Assembly: GCF_000021985.1 (NCBI RefSeq)
Contig: NC_011901.1
Span: 1,054,001-1,118,000 of the forward strand
Origin: Thioalkalivibrio sulfidiphilus HL-EbGr7
GTDB lineage: Bacteria > Pseudomonadota > Gammaproteobacteria > Ectothiorhodospirales > Ectothiorhodospiraceae
DNA: 64,000 nt
Direction of reading: 5' to 3'
Part shown: one piece after another, positions 1-13,951 of the stretch
Numbering within the stretch: position 1 is the first letter of the stretch
How the letters are laid out: every line of letters begins with the position of its first letter
Program-made: the position numbers and the translations under genes
The notes under the pieces: model-generated
Databases searched by the model: none
What the model saw: the letters and a program-made list of their open reading frames with translations, nothing else
Told to the model about the DNA's origin: nothing

Positions 1-553
1 TTTCGGCGTGAAGCGCAACATCCTGCGCATGCTGGTGGATCGCGGCTGCCAGGTCACCGTGGTGCCCGCCCAGACCCCCGCCGCCCAGGTGCTTGCCATG
101 CAGCCCGATGGCGTGTTCCTGTCCAACGGCCCCGGCGATCCGGAGCCCTGCGATTACGCCATCTCCGCCATCCGCGAGATCGTCGACACCGGCATCCCCA
201 CCTACGGTATCTGCCTGGGCCACCAGCTGCTGGGCCTGGCCAGCGGCGCGCGTACGGTGAAGATGAAGTTCGGTCATCACGGTGCCAACCACCCGGTGCA
301 GGATCTGGACAGCAAGCGGGTGATGATCTCCAGCCAGAACCACGGTTTCGCCGTGGACGAGAACACCCTGCCCGGTAACGTGAAGGCCACGCACCGCTCT
401 CTGTTCGACGGCACCCTGCAGGGCATCGCCCGCACCGACCGTCCGGCCTTCAGCTTCCAGGGTCACCCCGAGGCGAGCCCCGGCCCCCACGACGTGGCGC
501 CCTTGTTCGACCGTTTCATCGAGTTGATGAAACCGCAGGGAGTCCGCAAATAA
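1..553 (+). CDS. carA: Carbamoyl-phosphate synthase small subunit, 5'-truncated by the window edge
   Basis: This is the glutamine amidotransferase subunit that hydrolyses glutamine and passes ammonia to CarB for carbamoyl phosphate synthesis (arginine and pyrimidine pathways). Only the C-terminal half, about 183 residues, is visible. The frame is open to base 2, so the GTG at 8 is an internal Val codon and not a start. Class I amidotransferase features are clear: the nucleophile elbow [15 protein letters not shown] with its Cys, and the [10 protein letters not shown] segment carrying catalytic His and Glu. The last codons (GVRK, stop) lie inside the left inverted repeat of an inserted element. 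The native C-terminus was therefore probably different (see findings). carB follows after the insertion. Confidence 0.97.
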   Translation, partial: FGVKRNILRMLVDRGCQVTVVPAQTPAAQVLAMQPDGVFLSNGPGDPEPCDYAISAIREIVDTGIPTYGICLGHQLLGLASGARTVKMKFGHHGANHPVQDLDSKRVMISSQNHGFAVDENTLPGNVKATHRSLFDGTLQGIARTDRPAFSFQGHPEASPGPHDVAPLFDRFIELMKPQGVRK

Positions 554-990
554 ACGCGAATGGACGCAAAGAGGAAAAGGATTTCCGAACGGGTGATCGG
601 CTGCGCATTCGAGGTCAGTAATACCTTGGGGGCCGGTTTCCTGGAAAACGTTTATGAGAACGCGCTGGCAGTGGAGTTCGCGCGTGCGGGAATGGATTTT
701 GACAGGCAAGCCGTGCTGCCTGTCAGTTACAAGGGTGAGCTCATCGGTCAATACGTGGCCGATTTCGTGGTCGAGCAGCGCTTGATTGTCGAGATCAAAG
801 CGTTGTCGCGATTGGTGCTGGAGCATGAGGCTCAAGTCATGAACTACCTCAAAGCGACAGGGCTGACGGTAGGCTTGTTGTTGAATTTCGGGACTCCGCG
901 TCTGGGTGTGCGGCGCATCGTCTGGGGTCACGATGACAATCAAGCGCTTTGAGGATTTTATTTGCGTCCATTCGCGTTCATTTGCGGACT
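541..990. mobile_element. 450-bp element with 30-bp terminal inverted repeats carrying a GxxExxY gene, inserted between carA and carB
   Basis: Bases 541-570 and 961-990 are inverted copies of each other, matching at 29 of 30 positions and differing only at base 11 of the arm. The arms contain the blocks CCGCA, CGCG and ACGCA. Between them lies one small gene (560-952) whose ATG is inside the left arm. I see no target-site duplication. Joining base 540 to 991 in silico gives carA an in-frame TAA four bases before the carB ATG, which is what an uninterrupted carAB operon would look like. I see no transposase. GxxExxY proteins belong to a PD-(D/E)XK-related family of unknown role. That this is a mobile unit is inference from structure. 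Confidence 0.7.
560..952 (+). CDS. GxxExxY protein (PD-(D/E)XK nuclease-related family)
   Basis: This 130-residue protein carries the family signature GFLENVY (Gly-x-x-Glu-x-x-Tyr) near residues 26-32. A nuclease-like core follows: YVADFVVEQRLIVEIKAL, where an Asp then Glu-x-Lys resembles the D...ExK active site of PD-(D/E)XK folds. A C-terminal LLNFG segment is typical of the family. The length matches the usual 120-130 residues. The start codon and first codons come from the left inverted repeat of the surrounding element. No biochemical role is established for the family. Its position, splitting carA from carB on an inverted-repeat-bounded cassette, suggests a selfish or passenger gene and not a pyrimidine-pathway gene. 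Confidence 0.85.
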   Translation: MDAKRKRISERVIGCAFEVSNTLGAGFLENVYENALAVEFARAGMDFDRQAVLPVSYKGELIGQYVADFVVEQRLIVEIKALSRLVLEHEAQVMNYLKATGLTVGLLLNFGTPRLGVRRIVWGHDDNQAL

Positions 991-1004
991 AAAGATTTAA
1001 CAAT

Positions 1005-4222
<3,218 letters not shown>

Positions 4223-4223
<1 letters not shown>

Positions 4224-4699
4224 TGAGCAAGACCCCGCTCACCGTGGCCGGCGCCAACAAGCTCAAGGCCGAACTGCAGAAATTGAAGAGCGAGGATCGC
4301 CCCCGGGTGATCGCCGCCATCGCCGAGGCCCGTGAACACGGCGATCTCAAGGAGAACGCCGAGTACCACGCCGCCCGCGAGCAGCAGGGCTTCATCGAGG
4401 GCCGCATCAAGGAGATCGAGGCCAAGCTCTCCAACGCCCAGATCATCGACGTGACCACGCTGAACGCCGGCGGCAAGGTGGTGTTCGGTGCCACGGTGGA
4501 CCTGTCCGACGAGGAGACCGGCAAGGAAGTCACCTACCAGATCGTCGGCGACGACGAGGCGGACATCAAGGAAGGCAAGATCTCGGTGAACTCCCCGATC
4601 GCCCGTGCACTGATCGGCAAGGAAGAGGGTGACGTGGTGACCGTGAAGGCGCCGGGTGGCGACAAGGATTACGAGATCGTGGCGGTGAAATACATCTGA
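4223..4699 (+). CDS. greA: Transcription elongation factor GreA
   Basis: The 158-residue protein stimulates the intrinsic RNA cleavage activity of backtracked RNA polymerase. It has an N-terminal antiparallel coiled coil with the acidic tip motif [13 protein letters not shown] (near residues 40-52), then a C-terminal FKBP-like domain ending in YEIVAVKYI. The frame is open upstream into carB. The ATG at 4223 is chosen because it gives the family-typical N-terminus MSKTPLT, overlaps the carB stop by one base, and is preceded by CAGGAG at about 4209. It is convergent with yhbY. Confidence 0.97.
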
Positions 4700-4816
4700 G
4701 AGACAAGATGCAAGAGACAAGAGTCAAGTTGGGGTGCGTAGCATTCATTTGAATGCCTCGGTAAACGAAGCAACCGCGATCTTTCTTGTCTCTAGAAACT
4801 TGTCTCTTGTCTCTAG
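4698..4816. repeat. Inverted pair of short-word tandem repeats (GAGACAAG type) between convergent greA and yhbY
   Basis: The left arm, 4698-4728, is built from degenerate copies of the word AGACAAGA. The right arm, about 4782-4816, carries the reverse complement words TCTTGTCTCTAG. RNA from either strand could fold into a long imperfect hairpin between the two convergent genes. Related words recur at 8511-8546, 50173-50205 and 51374-51405. A bidirectional terminator role is inferred from position. Confidence 0.6.
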
Positions 4817-5103
4817 AGCTCTACTACCGGCTTCTTGAGGTTGCGCCGGAACAGCGTGGCGATGAAGCCGATGCGCTGCACCAGGTCGGCGCCGGTCTGC
4901 TGGCAGATCTGTTCCACCGCCGCGCTGCGTTCGTCCCGGTCGGCCACGTTGACCTTCACCTTGATGAGCTCGTGATGCTCCAGGGCCAGGTTGATCTCTT
5001 CCATGACGTTGTCGGTCAGGCCCTTCTGACCCACGATAACGATGGGCTTGCGGGGATGGGCGAGGGTTCGGAGTTGTTTGCGTTGTCGGTCGGTGAGGGC
5101 CAT
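4813..5103 (-). CDS. yhbY: YhbY-family CRM-domain RNA-binding protein
   Basis: This 96-residue single-domain protein starts MALTDRQRKQLRTLAH and contains the CRM-domain glycine loop IVIVGQKGLTDNV (near residues 20-32), which contacts RNA. YhbY associates with pre-50S ribosomal particles in E. coli. The open frame runs 58 codons further upstream, but that part is translated repeat sequence. The ATG at 5103 gives the standard family N-terminus. As in E. coli it is divergent from rlmE, but here a large non-coding element separates the two. Confidence 0.93.
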   Translation of the reverse strand: MALTDRQRKQLRTLAHPRKPIVIVGQKGLTDNVMEEINLALEHHELIKVKVNVADRDERSAAVEQICQQTGADLVQRIGFIATLFRRNLKKPVVEL

Positions 5104-5183
5104 GGATCTGCTGGGGCTGCTGTTCAAAGGGCGGAGCTTAGCATGACTTGGTGTGGGCTGGCTGTCCTTGGGTTTCTTTAAAG

Positions 5184-5832
5184 TCAAAGGCTTCCGATCC
5201 CCGTTGCACGGGGCTCGGGTTACTTTTCTTGCTTGTCCAAGAAAAGTAACCAAAAGAAGGACACCCCGATGCCGCACCCGCTATTCGCGGGTGCCCTGCG
5301 TTGCTCGGCTTCGAGGGGGTCGCCTGACAGGCCGTCCCTGGCCTGGCAGGCGACGCGCCGCATCCCTGCGGCGCCCCTTCGGGCTTAATCCCTCGAAGCC
5401 TGCGCTACTCGGTGCGGCATAAGGGGGGGGAGGCAGGTCAAAACCGCTTCGAGCAGTCTTTGGTTTTTATTGTAGGAGCCCCGACCCCGGGGCGAATGGT
5501 GGGAAATTCGCCCCGGGGTCGGGGCTCCTACGAAAGAACAACAAGCCACCCAAGGTAAAGGGGTTGCTGCCTTTGACGTCCCCCCCGTTTTTCTCGCCGA
5601 GCACGGGGGTGTTCCGGGGTAAAAGCCCGCCAGGGGCGCCGCAGGGATGCGGCAGCGTCGGCTGCCAGGCCACGGACGGCCTGTCAGCCGACCTCCCCGG
5701 AACGCCTCCGCGCGCAGGGCACCCCGCAGGGGCGAGAAACTCGGGTGTCTTTTCTTTGGTTACTTTCTTTGGACAAGCAAAGAAAGTAACCCGAGCCCCG
5801 CGAAAAGCGGGGATCGGAAGCCTTTGATTTTG
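5184..5832. mobile_element. Non-coding ~650-bp element with long imperfect inverted repeats, between yhbY and rlmE
   Basis: The two ends are inverted copies. Both contain a palindrome reading GGTTACTTTTCTTG, then CTTGTC, then the complement (about 5219-5251 and 5759-5791). Both are flanked by a short hairpin and a GGCTTCCGATCCCCG block (near 5189 and 5820). Inner segments 5318-5376 and 5635-5693 are also inverted copies with only a few mismatches. The centre holds a perfect hairpin at 5472-5531. Open frames here are short, overlap on both strands and translate repeat sequence; I see no transposase. The region fills the whole yhbY-rlmE interval, so it must also contain or carry the divergent promoters. 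A related solo end occurs at 36821-36912. Confidence 0.65.
5472..5531. repeat. Perfect 26-bp-stem hairpin (GTAGGAGC...CCCCGG family)
   Basis: Bases 5472-5497 and 5506-5531 are exact reverse complements, separated by an 8-base loop. The outer edge reads GTAGGAGCCCCGACC. Palindromes with a GTAGGAG edge and a GC-rich core are common REP-like intergenic elements in gammaproteobacteria. A degraded relative is at 51253-51306. Confidence 0.8.
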
Positions 5833-5872
5833 ATTTCTTAACGAACCTAACCAACTGACGACAGCAAACCCC

Positions 5873-6496
5873 ATGCCCCGAAGCAAAAGCAGCCACCGCT
5901 GGCTCAAGGAGCATTTCGACGACGAGTACGTCAAACGTGCCCAGCAGGAGGGCTACCGCTCCCGCGCCGTCTACAAGCTCCAGGAGATCCAGGAGCGGGA
6001 TCGCCTCCTGCGCCAGGGCATGACCGTGGTGGACCTGGGCGCCGCCCCGGGCGGCTGGACCCAGTACGCGGCGGGCCTGGTGGGTAAGCACGGGCGGGTG
6101 GTGGCCTCGGACATCCTGCCCATGGACCCCCTGCCGGGGGTGACCATCGTCGAAGGGGACTTCCGCGAGGCCGAGGTGCTGGAACGCCTGCTGGCCGTGC
6201 TGGGCGAGGGCGGGGCAGACCTTGTGATGTCGGACATGGCCCCCAATATGAGTGGTATGGACGCGGTGGATCAGCCCCGCGCCATGTACCTGGCGGAACT
6301 GGCGGCGGAACTGGCGCGCACGGTGCTGAAACCGGGCGGGGATTTTCTGGTCAAACTTTTCCAGGGCGCCGAATTCGACGAGTACGTCCGGATGCTGCGC
6401 ACCGAATACGATAAAGTCAGCATACGCAAACCCAAGGCCTCAAGACCCCGCTCCCGTGAGGTGTATGCGGTGGCCCGGGGCCGGAAAGTGGTGTAA
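5873..6496 (+). CDS. rlmE: 23S rRNA 2'-O-ribose U2552 methyltransferase RlmE (FtsJ/RrmJ)
   Basis: The 207-residue protein methylates the A-loop of 23S rRNA during late 50S assembly. The SAM-binding motif [15 protein letters not shown] lies near residues 51-65. The K-D-K-E tetrad of the family is represented by Lys in the N-terminal AYKL-like segment, Asp in [10 protein letters not shown], Lys in FLVKLFQG and Glu in SREVYAV. The start is the ATG at 5873. ftsH follows 42 bp downstream, as in E. coli. Confidence 0.97.
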   Translation: MPRSKSSHRWLKEHFDDEYVKRAQQEGYRSRAVYKLQEIQERDRLLRQGMTVVDLGAAPGGWTQYAAGLVGKHGRVVASDILPMDPLPGVTIVEGDFREAEVLERLLAVLGEGGADLVMSDMAPNMSGMDAVDQPRAMYLAELAAELARTVLKPGGDFLVKLFQGAEFDEYVRMLRTEYDKVSIRKPKASRPRSREVYAVARGRKVV

Positions 6497-6538
6497 TGTC
6501 CCAACAGGGGCTCACACGTTGATAACCGAGGTAACACC

Positions 6539-8452
<1,914 letters not shown>

Positions 8453-8458
8453 AGGCAA

Positions 8459-8515
8459 GCCCTCCGGGCATGAAAATGGCCGCCTCATGGGCGGCCTTTT
8501 TCATGCCCGGAGGGC
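8459..8515 (+). terminator. Long rho-independent terminator after ftsH
   Basis: A nested hairpin lies just after the ftsH stop. The inner stem GGCCGCC/GGGCGGCC is followed by TTTTT. The outer arms (GCCCTCCGGGCATGAAAA and its complement) extend the stem to about 26 bp in total. A stem this long and an oligo-T run in mid-structure fit efficient termination between ftsH and folP. Confidence 0.8.
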
Positions 8516-8560
8516 AGAGGCAAGAGGCAAGATGCAAGTGACAAGACGGGTGAGGGCGCC

Positions 8561-9400
8561 GTGATGCTGGACTGTGGTGGGCGAGCGCTGGATCTATCGC
8601 GCCCGCGGGTGATGGGGATCCTCAATGTGACCCCGGATTCCTTCTCTGATGGCGGGCGCCATGCCGGCCTGCAGCAGGCTGTGGACCATGCCCTGGCCAT
8701 GGTGGAGGCGGGTGCGGCCATCATTGACGTGGGTGGGGAGTCCACCCGTCCAGGCGCTGAGCCGGTACCGGTGGAGGAGGAGCTGGCGCGGGTCATTCCG
8801 GTGGTCGAGGCCCTGGCCCGGGCCATCCCGGTGCCCGTCTCCGTGGACACCAGCCAGCCGGAGGTGATGCGTGCCGCAGCCGGGGCCGGGGCGGGGCTGA
8901 TCAACGACGTGCGTGGCCTGAGGCTGCCGGGCGCCCTGGAAGCGGCCCGGGACATCGGCCTGCCCGTGTGTCTCATGCACATGAGCACCCTGGATCCGCG
9001 CACCATGCAGCAGGAAGCCCGCTACGGGGACGTGGTGGCCGAGGTCGGGGCCTTTCTCGCCGAGCGGGTGCAGGCCTGCGAGGCCCTGGGTATCGGCCGG
9101 GAGCGCCTGGTGCTGGACCCGGGATTTGGCTTTGGCAAGACCCTGGATCACAATCTGGCCCTGTTTCGCGCCCTGCCGGAACTGGCATCCCTGGGCCTGC
9201 CCCTGCTGGTGGGGGTCTCGCGCAAGGGCATGATCGGTGCGCTGCTGGGCGATCGGCCCATCGACGGGCGTCTGCATGGCAGCGTCGCGGCGGCCCTGCT
9301 GGCTGCCCGGGCCGGTGCCCGCATCCTGCGGGTCCATGACGTGGGGCCCACGGTGGATGCCCTGCGCATGCTCGAGGGCCTCGAGGCCCGGGGGGGCTGA
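8561..9400 (+). CDS. folP: Dihydropteroate synthase
   Basis: The 279-residue TIM-barrel enzyme condenses p-aminobenzoate with hydroxymethyl-dihydropterin diphosphate in folate synthesis, and is the sulfonamide target. Signatures are GILNVTPDSFSDGG (near residues 19-32), the strand VDTSQPEV, LINDVRGL, DPGFGFGKT and the phosphate-binding GVSRKGMIGALL. Two starts are possible, GTG at 8561 or the adjacent ATG at 8564; neither has a clear Shine-Dalgarno. glmM follows 97 bp downstream, the normal order. Confidence 0.97.
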   Translation: MMLDCGGRALDLSRPRVMGILNVTPDSFSDGGRHAGLQQAVDHALAMVEAGAAIIDVGGESTRPGAEPVPVEEELARVIPVVEALARAIPVPVSVDTSQPEVMRAAAGAGAGLINDVRGLRLPGALEAARDIGLPVCLMHMSTLDPRTMQQEARYGDVVAEVGAFLAERVQACEALGIGRERLVLDPGFGFGKTLDHNLALFRALPELASLGLPLLVGVSRKGMIGALLGDRPIDGRLHGSVAAALLAARAGARILRVHDVGPTVDALRMLEGLEARGG

Positions 9401-9497
9401 GGCCTGGAACACGGACATTCGACGGAATCTCGCGATTCTGCAACATCATATATATGTATGCGTCGGCTGATGCCGGCGGCACAGGGAGGATTCAAGG

Positions 9498-10853
9498 GTG
9501 GACAGACGCTATTTCGGGACCGATGGGATTCGTGGCCGGGTGGGGCGTACGCCCATGACACCGGATTTCGCCCTGCGCCTGGGCTGGGCGGCGGGCAGGG
9601 TCCTGGCGCCCAGGGGCAATGGCCTGGTGATCATCGGCAAGGACACCCGGGTCTCCGGTTACATGTTCGAGTCCGCCCTGGAGGCAGGGCTGTCCGCGGC
9701 GGGCACCGACATCCGCCTCCTGGGTCCCATGCCCACGCCGGCGGTGGCCTACCTGACGCGCACCTTCCGGGCCTCGGCGGGCATCGTCATCAGCGCCTCC
9801 CACAATCCCTTCTACGACAACGGCTTCAAGTTCTTCTCCGCCCAGGGCACCAAGCTGCCCGACGAGGTGGAACTGGCCATCGAGGCGGAGCTTGAAAAGC
9901 CCATCGAGACCGTGGATTCCGCGGATATCGGCAAGGCGGAGCGGGTGGTGGACGCCGCCGGGCGATACATCGAGTTCTGCAAGAGCACCATTCCCAACGG
10001 CACCGCCTTCCACGACCTGAAGCTGGTGGTGGATTGCGCCCACGGGGCCACCTACGCGGTGGCGCCCAGCGTGTTCGAGGAACTGGGGGCCGAGGTGGTG
10101 GCCATCGGCGCCGAGCCGGACGGTTTCAACATCAACGAGAAGGCCGGCTCCCTGCACCCGGAGAACCTGCGTGCCGCGGTCCTGGCCCAGCGCGCGGACG
10201 CGGGCATCGCCCTGGACGGTGACGGTGACCGCCTGGTGCTGGTGGACGAGCAGGGCGAGGTCCTGGACGGGGACGAGGCCCTGTGCATCATCGCCCTGGC
10301 CCGGGCCGGGGAGGGCGCCCTGGGCGGCGGGGTGGTGGGCACCCAGATGAGCAACCTGGGCCTGGAACTGGCTCTCAAGGCCCAGGGCATCGCCTTCGAG
10401 CGCGCTGCTGTGGGGGATCGCTACGTGATGGAGATGCTCCAGCAGCGCGGCTGGCTGCTGGGCGGCGAGTCCTCCGGCCACATCCTGTGCCTGGACCGCA
10501 CCAGCACCGGCGACGGCATCGTCTCCGCCCTGCAGGTGCTGGCCATCATGCAGGCCACCGGTCGGCCCCTCTCGGAGCTGCGCAAGGTCATGGCCAAGTT
10601 CCCCCAGACCCTGCTGAACGTGCCCTTGAACGGCGGCGTGGCCCGGGACGCCCTGCTCTCCGCCAAGGCCGTCAAGGAGGCCGTGCGTGCCGCTGAGGGT
10701 GCCCTGGGCGGGGAGGGGCGTGTGCTGCTTCGGCCCTCCGGGACCGAGCCCCTGATGCGGGTCATGGTGGAGGGCAGGGAGCGTCGCCAGGTGGAACAGA
10801 TCGCCCGGGAGATCGCCGAGGCGGTGCGCTCCGTAGCGGATCATGCCGGCTGA
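9498..10853 (+). CDS. glmM: Phosphoglucosamine mutase
   Basis: The 451-residue enzyme converts glucosamine-6-phosphate to glucosamine-1-phosphate for UDP-GlcNAc, feeding peptidoglycan and LPS. The phosphoserine loop VISASHNP has the reactive Ser near residue 101, the metal-binding loop is DGDGDR, and the sugar-binding loop is GGESSGHI. The C-terminal [12 protein letters not shown] phosphate-binding segment is complete. The start is GTG at 9498, supported by an AGGGAGGA ribosome-binding site at 9483-9490 and by the standard N-terminus [14 protein letters not shown]. Confidence 0.98.
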   Translation: MDRRYFGTDGIRGRVGRTPMTPDFALRLGWAAGRVLAPRGNGLVIIGKDTRVSGYMFESALEAGLSAAGTDIRLLGPMPTPAVAYLTRTFRASAGIVISASHNPFYDNGFKFFSAQGTKLPDEVELAIEAELEKPIETVDSADIGKAERVVDAAGRYIEFCKSTIPNGTAFHDLKLVVDCAHGATYAVAPSVFEELGAEVVAIGAEPDGFNINEKAGSLHPENLRAAVLAQRADAGIALDGDGDRLVLVDEQGEVLDGDEALCIIALARAGEGALGGGVVGTQMSNLGLELALKAQGIAFERAAVGDRYVMEMLQQRGWLLGGESSGHILCLDRTSTGDGIVSALQVLAIMQATGRPLSELRKVMAKFPQTLLNVPLNGGVARDALLSAKAVKEAVRAAEGALGGEGRVLLRPSGTEPLMRVMVEGRERRQVEQIAREIAEAVRSVADHAG

Positions 10854-10877
10854 GACCAACGGCGGAAGTCGGTGAAA

Positions 10878-10906
10878 TTGATTTATTGGGTGCCGGGCAG
10901 TATGCT
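10878..10906 (+). promoter_or_regulatory. Putative sigma-70 promoter upstream of tpiA
   Basis: TTGATT (10878-10883) and TATGCT (10901-10906) are separated by 17 bases, matching four of six consensus positions each. They lie 42 bp before the tpiA start, in the short glmM-tpiA gap. This is inferred from sequence only. Confidence 0.45.
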
Positions 10907-10948
10907 TGCGCGCTTTCTGGAGAAAAGCTAATACAACGGGGGTATTGC

Positions 10949-11710
10949 ATGCGACAGCCACTGGTGGCAGGCAACTGGAAAATGAACGGTTCCCTGAAGG
11001 CCAATGAGGCGTTGCTGGGCGACCTTCGCAAGGCCCTCTCAGGTGGTATCAAGGCAGAGGTCGCCGTGTGTCCCCCCTTCGTGTATCTCCCCCAGGTGGC
11101 GGGTCTGATCGATGGCCAGCCTATGGCCCTGGGTGCCCAGGATCTCTCCGACCAGGATGCCGGCGCCTTCACCGGCGAGGTATCCGGGACCATGCTCAAG
11201 GACCTGGGTTGTGAATACGTCATCGTGGGTCATTCGGAGCGTCGCAGCCTGTACGGCGAGGGCGACGAGTTCACGGCCCGCAAGTTTGCCGCCGCCCGGC
11301 GCCACGGCCTCAAGCCCATCCTGTGCGTGGGCGAACTGCTCGAGGAGCGCGAGTCCGGCGTGACCGAGCAGGTGGTGGCGCGGCAGCTGGATGCGGTGAT
11401 GGATCTGGAGGGCGTGTCCGCCCTGGCCGACGCGGTGATCGCCTATGAGCCCGTGTGGGCCATCGGTACCGGCAAGACCGCCAGCCCCGAGCAGGCCCAG
11501 GCGGTGCATGCCTTCATCCGCGCTCGCGTGGCCGAACGGGATGCGCAAGTGGCCGAGGGTCTGCGCATCCTCTACGGCGGCAGCGTGAAAGCCGACAATG
11601 CTGCGGAACTGTTTTCGCAGCCGGATATTGACGGAGGCCTGATCGGCGGCGCCTCCCTGAAGGCTGATGATTTCATGGCCATTTGCCGCGCGGCCGAACA
11701 GGCGAGTTGA
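10949..11710 (+). CDS. tpiA: Triose-phosphate isomerase
   Basis: The 253-residue TIM barrel interconverts dihydroxyacetone phosphate and glyceraldehyde-3-phosphate. Catalytic residues are in place: Lys in AGNWKMNGS, His in VGHSERR and Glu in [14 protein letters not shown]. Phosphate-binding GGSVKADNA and GGLIGGASL are at the end. The frame is open further upstream, but the ATG at 10949 gives the conserved N-terminus [11 protein letters not shown]. secG starts 4 bp after the stop, so the two are probably co-transcribed. Confidence 0.98.
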   Translation: MRQPLVAGNWKMNGSLKANEALLGDLRKALSGGIKAEVAVCPPFVYLPQVAGLIDGQPMALGAQDLSDQDAGAFTGEVSGTMLKDLGCEYVIVGHSERRSLYGEGDEFTARKFAAARRHGLKPILCVGELLEERESGVTEQVVARQLDAVMDLEGVSALADAVIAYEPVWAIGTGKTASPEQAQAVHAFIRARVAERDAQVAEGLRILYGGSVKADNAAELFSQPDIDGGLIGGASLKADDFMAICRAAEQAS

Positions 11711-11714
11711 ACCT

Positions 11715-12053
11715 ATGTTGTATGGATTGTTACTGGTGGTGCAGGTGGTCGTGGCCCTGGCCCTGATCGCCCTGATCCTGATGCAGCACGGCAAGGGCGC
11801 CGATGCGGGCGCAGCCTTCGGCAGCGGTGCCTCCTCGACGGTGTTCGGCGCGCGGGGCTCGGCCAATTTCCTGAGCCGGACCACGGCCATCCTGGCGACG
11901 GTGTTCTTCGTCAACAGCATGGGTCTGGCGTATCTGGTATCCAACCAGCCCGCGCCTACCAGTGTGATCGACCGTCTGCCCGCCATCGAGCAGCCCGCTC
12001 CGGTTCGCCCGGAGCCGGTGGAGCCCGGGGCCCCGGCCGACGTGCCGCGCTGA
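11715..12053 (+). CDS. secG: Preprotein translocase subunit SecG
   Basis: This 112-residue inner-membrane component of SecYEG has two hydrophobic helices (about residues 2-22 and 51-71). They flank the conserved loop LMQHGKGADAGAAFG and SGASSTVFG. The C-terminal tail is Pro/Glu-rich and variable in the family. The ATG at 11715 is chosen over an upstream in-frame start inside tpiA because it gives the normal N-terminus MLYGLLLVVQ. A leucine tRNA follows, as in E. coli and Pseudomonas. Confidence 0.96.
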   Translation: MLYGLLLVVQVVVALALIALILMQHGKGADAGAAFGSGASSTVFGARGSANFLSRTTAILATVFFVNSMGLAYLVSNQPAPTSVIDRLPAIEQPAPVRPEPVEPGAPADVPR

Positions 12054-12085
12054 GCGGCATTGAGCCCGGCAAAATATTAGTACAT

Positions 12086-12170
12086 GCAGATGTGGTGGAA
12101 TTGGTAGACACGCCGTCTTGAGGGGGCGGTGGCGCAAGCCGTGTCGGTTCGAGTCCGACCATCTGCACCA
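12086..12170 (+). tRNA. tRNA-Leu (anticodon GAG)
   Basis: The 85-nt class II tRNA has acceptor arm GCAGATG pairing with CATCTGC, a D-loop GGAATTGGTAGACAC typical of leucine tRNAs, anticodon loop TTGAGGG, a long variable arm, the T-loop GGTTCGAGTCC, and an encoded CCA end. It is immediately downstream of secG, the conserved position of this gene. Confidence 0.95.
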
Positions 12171-12382
12171 AATTCCGGCAGGGAATGAAATCCCGTGCCG
12201 TGACATCAGGGTGTAAGTCATCTCCCTGATTCACAAAAGCCCGAATCACCAGGGCTCAGGGCATTAGCCCTTCAGCAGCAGAAGCAGACATAAAAGACGA
12301 CCCGGACGTCACGAACGCCCGGGCACAACAGCAAGCCGAGTCCCGTTGATGTGGCCCGACCACTGGCGGGGGGAGTGAGAGC

Positions 12383-12739
12383 ATGTTGGAAAACTATCTG
12401 CCGATCCTGATCTTCATCGGTGTGGGGCTTCTGGTGGGCATCATCCCGCTGGCCCTGGGTATGGTGATCGGTCCCCATCGTCCTGACGGGGCCAAGAACT
12501 CCCCCTATGAATGCGGTTTCGAGGCCTTCGAGGACTCGCGCATGAAGTTCGACGTCAGGTTCTACCTGGTCGCCATCCTGTTCATCATCTTCGATCTGGA
12601 AATCGCCTTCCTGTTTCCCTGGGCCGTGGCCCTGGACAGCATCGGCCTGTTCGGCCTGCTGGCCATGGCGCTGTTCCTGGGGATCCTGGTGATCGGCTTC
12701 ATCTATGAGTGGAAGAAGGGGGCCCTGGAATGGGAATAG
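12383..12739 (+). CDS. nuoA: NADH:quinone oxidoreductase subunit A
   Basis: The 118-residue membrane subunit of complex I has three hydrophobic helices. The conserved loop between the first two carries [12 protein letters not shown] (near residues 43-54), whose Cys and acidic residues lie near the quinone site. The ATG at 12383 has a GGGGGGAG ribosome-binding site. It is the first gene of a 14-gene nuo operon and its 3' end overlaps nuoB. I see no clear promoter in the 212 bp after the leucine tRNA. Confidence 0.97.
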   Translation: MLENYLPILIFIGVGLLVGIIPLALGMVIGPHRPDGAKNSPYECGFEAFEDSRMKFDVRFYLVAILFIIFDLEIAFLFPWAVALDSIGLFGLLAMALFLGILVIGFIYEWKKGALEWE

Positions 12740-13206
12740 AAGGCGTCCTTGAAAAGGGCTTCGTCACCACTTCGGCCGACAAGCTCATCAACTGGGCCCG
12801 CACCGGGTCACTGTGGCCCATGACCTTCGGTCTGGCCTGCTGCGCGGTGGAGATGATGCACGCCGGCGCGTCCCGCTATGACCTGGACCGCTTCGGTGTC
12901 GTGTTCCGTCCCAGCCCGCGCCAGTCCGACGTGATGATCGTGGCCGGCACCCTGGTGAACAAGATGGCGCCCGCGCTTCGCAAGGTCTACGACCAGATGG
13001 CCGAGCCCCGCTGGGTGATCTCTATGGGTTCCTGCGCCAACGGCGGCGGCTACTACCACTACTCCTATGCGGTGGTGCGCGGCTGCGACCGCATCGTGCC
13101 CGTGGACATCTACGTCCCCGGCTGCCCACCCACGGCGGAAGCGTTGCTTTACGGCATCCTGCAGTTGCAGAACAAGATCCGCCGTACCAACACCATCGCC
13201 CGATAA
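12730..13206 (+). CDS. nuoB: NADH:quinone oxidoreductase subunit B
   Basis: The 158-residue peripheral-arm subunit holds the terminal cluster N2 and donates electrons to quinone. The ligands are visible as the tandem Cys pair in GLACCAVEM, Cys in SMGSCANGG and Cys in VPGCPPTAE. The start at 12730 overlaps the nuoA stop, giving the conserved MGIEG N-terminus. The frame is open further upstream only within nuoA. Confidence 0.98.
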
Positions 13207-13231
13207 ACCCGTCCCAACCCGGTCTTTGATC

Positions 13232-13951
13232 ATGAGCGAGCGACTCGAGAAACTGGCTGCGCGTCTTACGGAACGCTTCAAGGCGGCGGGCGGCAAGGTG
13301 GACAGCGCCTACGGCGAGCTGACCCTGACCGTTCCGGCGGCTGCCATGACCGACACGGCCAAGGCGCTGCGTGACGATCTGGGCTTTGAGATGCTGATCG
13401 ACCTGTGCGGCGTGGACTACCAGGAATACGGCGTGGCCGAATGGTCCACGGAAGAATCCTCCAACCAGGGCTTCAGCCGCGGCGTGGAAAAGGCCACCTT
13501 CGGGCGCTTCATCTTCGACGAGGTCGCCGAGCGCAAGGCCCACGAAGGTCCGCGCTTTGCCGTGGTCTACCACCTTCTGTCCATCAGCGCCAACCAGCGC
13601 CTGCGCATGAAGGTGTTCTGCGAAGATGAGGAGTTCCCCGTGGTTTCCACGGTGACCGATGTCTGGACCTCCGCCGACTGGTACGAGCGCGAGGCATTCG
13701 ACCTGTTTGGCATCATGTTCGAGGGTCATCCCGACCTGCGTCGCATCCTCACCGACTACGGCTTCGTGGGCCACCCGTTCCGCAAGGACTTCCCGCTCGT
13801 CGGCCACGTGGAAATGCGCTACGACCCCGAGCAGGCCCGCGTCGTCTACCAGCCGGTGAGCATCGAGCCCCGGGTGCTGGTGCCCAAGGTGATCCGCCAG
13901 GATCACCGCTATGTCCATGAATCGGCCCAGGAGAAGTCCGCCGATGCCTGA
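13232..13951 (+). CDS. nuoC: NADH:quinone oxidoreductase subunit C
   Basis: The 239-residue 30-kDa subunit of the hydrophilic arm carries the family signature [20 protein letters not shown] near residues 152-171. It is a separate gene here, not fused to nuoD as in E. coli. The ATG at 13232 is chosen because the longer open frame upstream lies within nuoB. The end overlaps the nuoD start. Confidence 0.97.

Noticed and set aside
5467-5934. Open frames across the yhbY-rlmE interval (both strands)
   Set aside because: They translate palindromic repeat sequence (giving VTFFACPKKVT-like peptides), overlap each other, and lack ribosome-binding sites and family features.
8511-8546. AAGAGGCAAGATGCAAG words upstream of folP as an operator
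   Set aside because: The words match the AGACAAGA repeat family seen at gene ends elsewhere. There is no dyad or phasing here, so a specific regulatory role is not supported.
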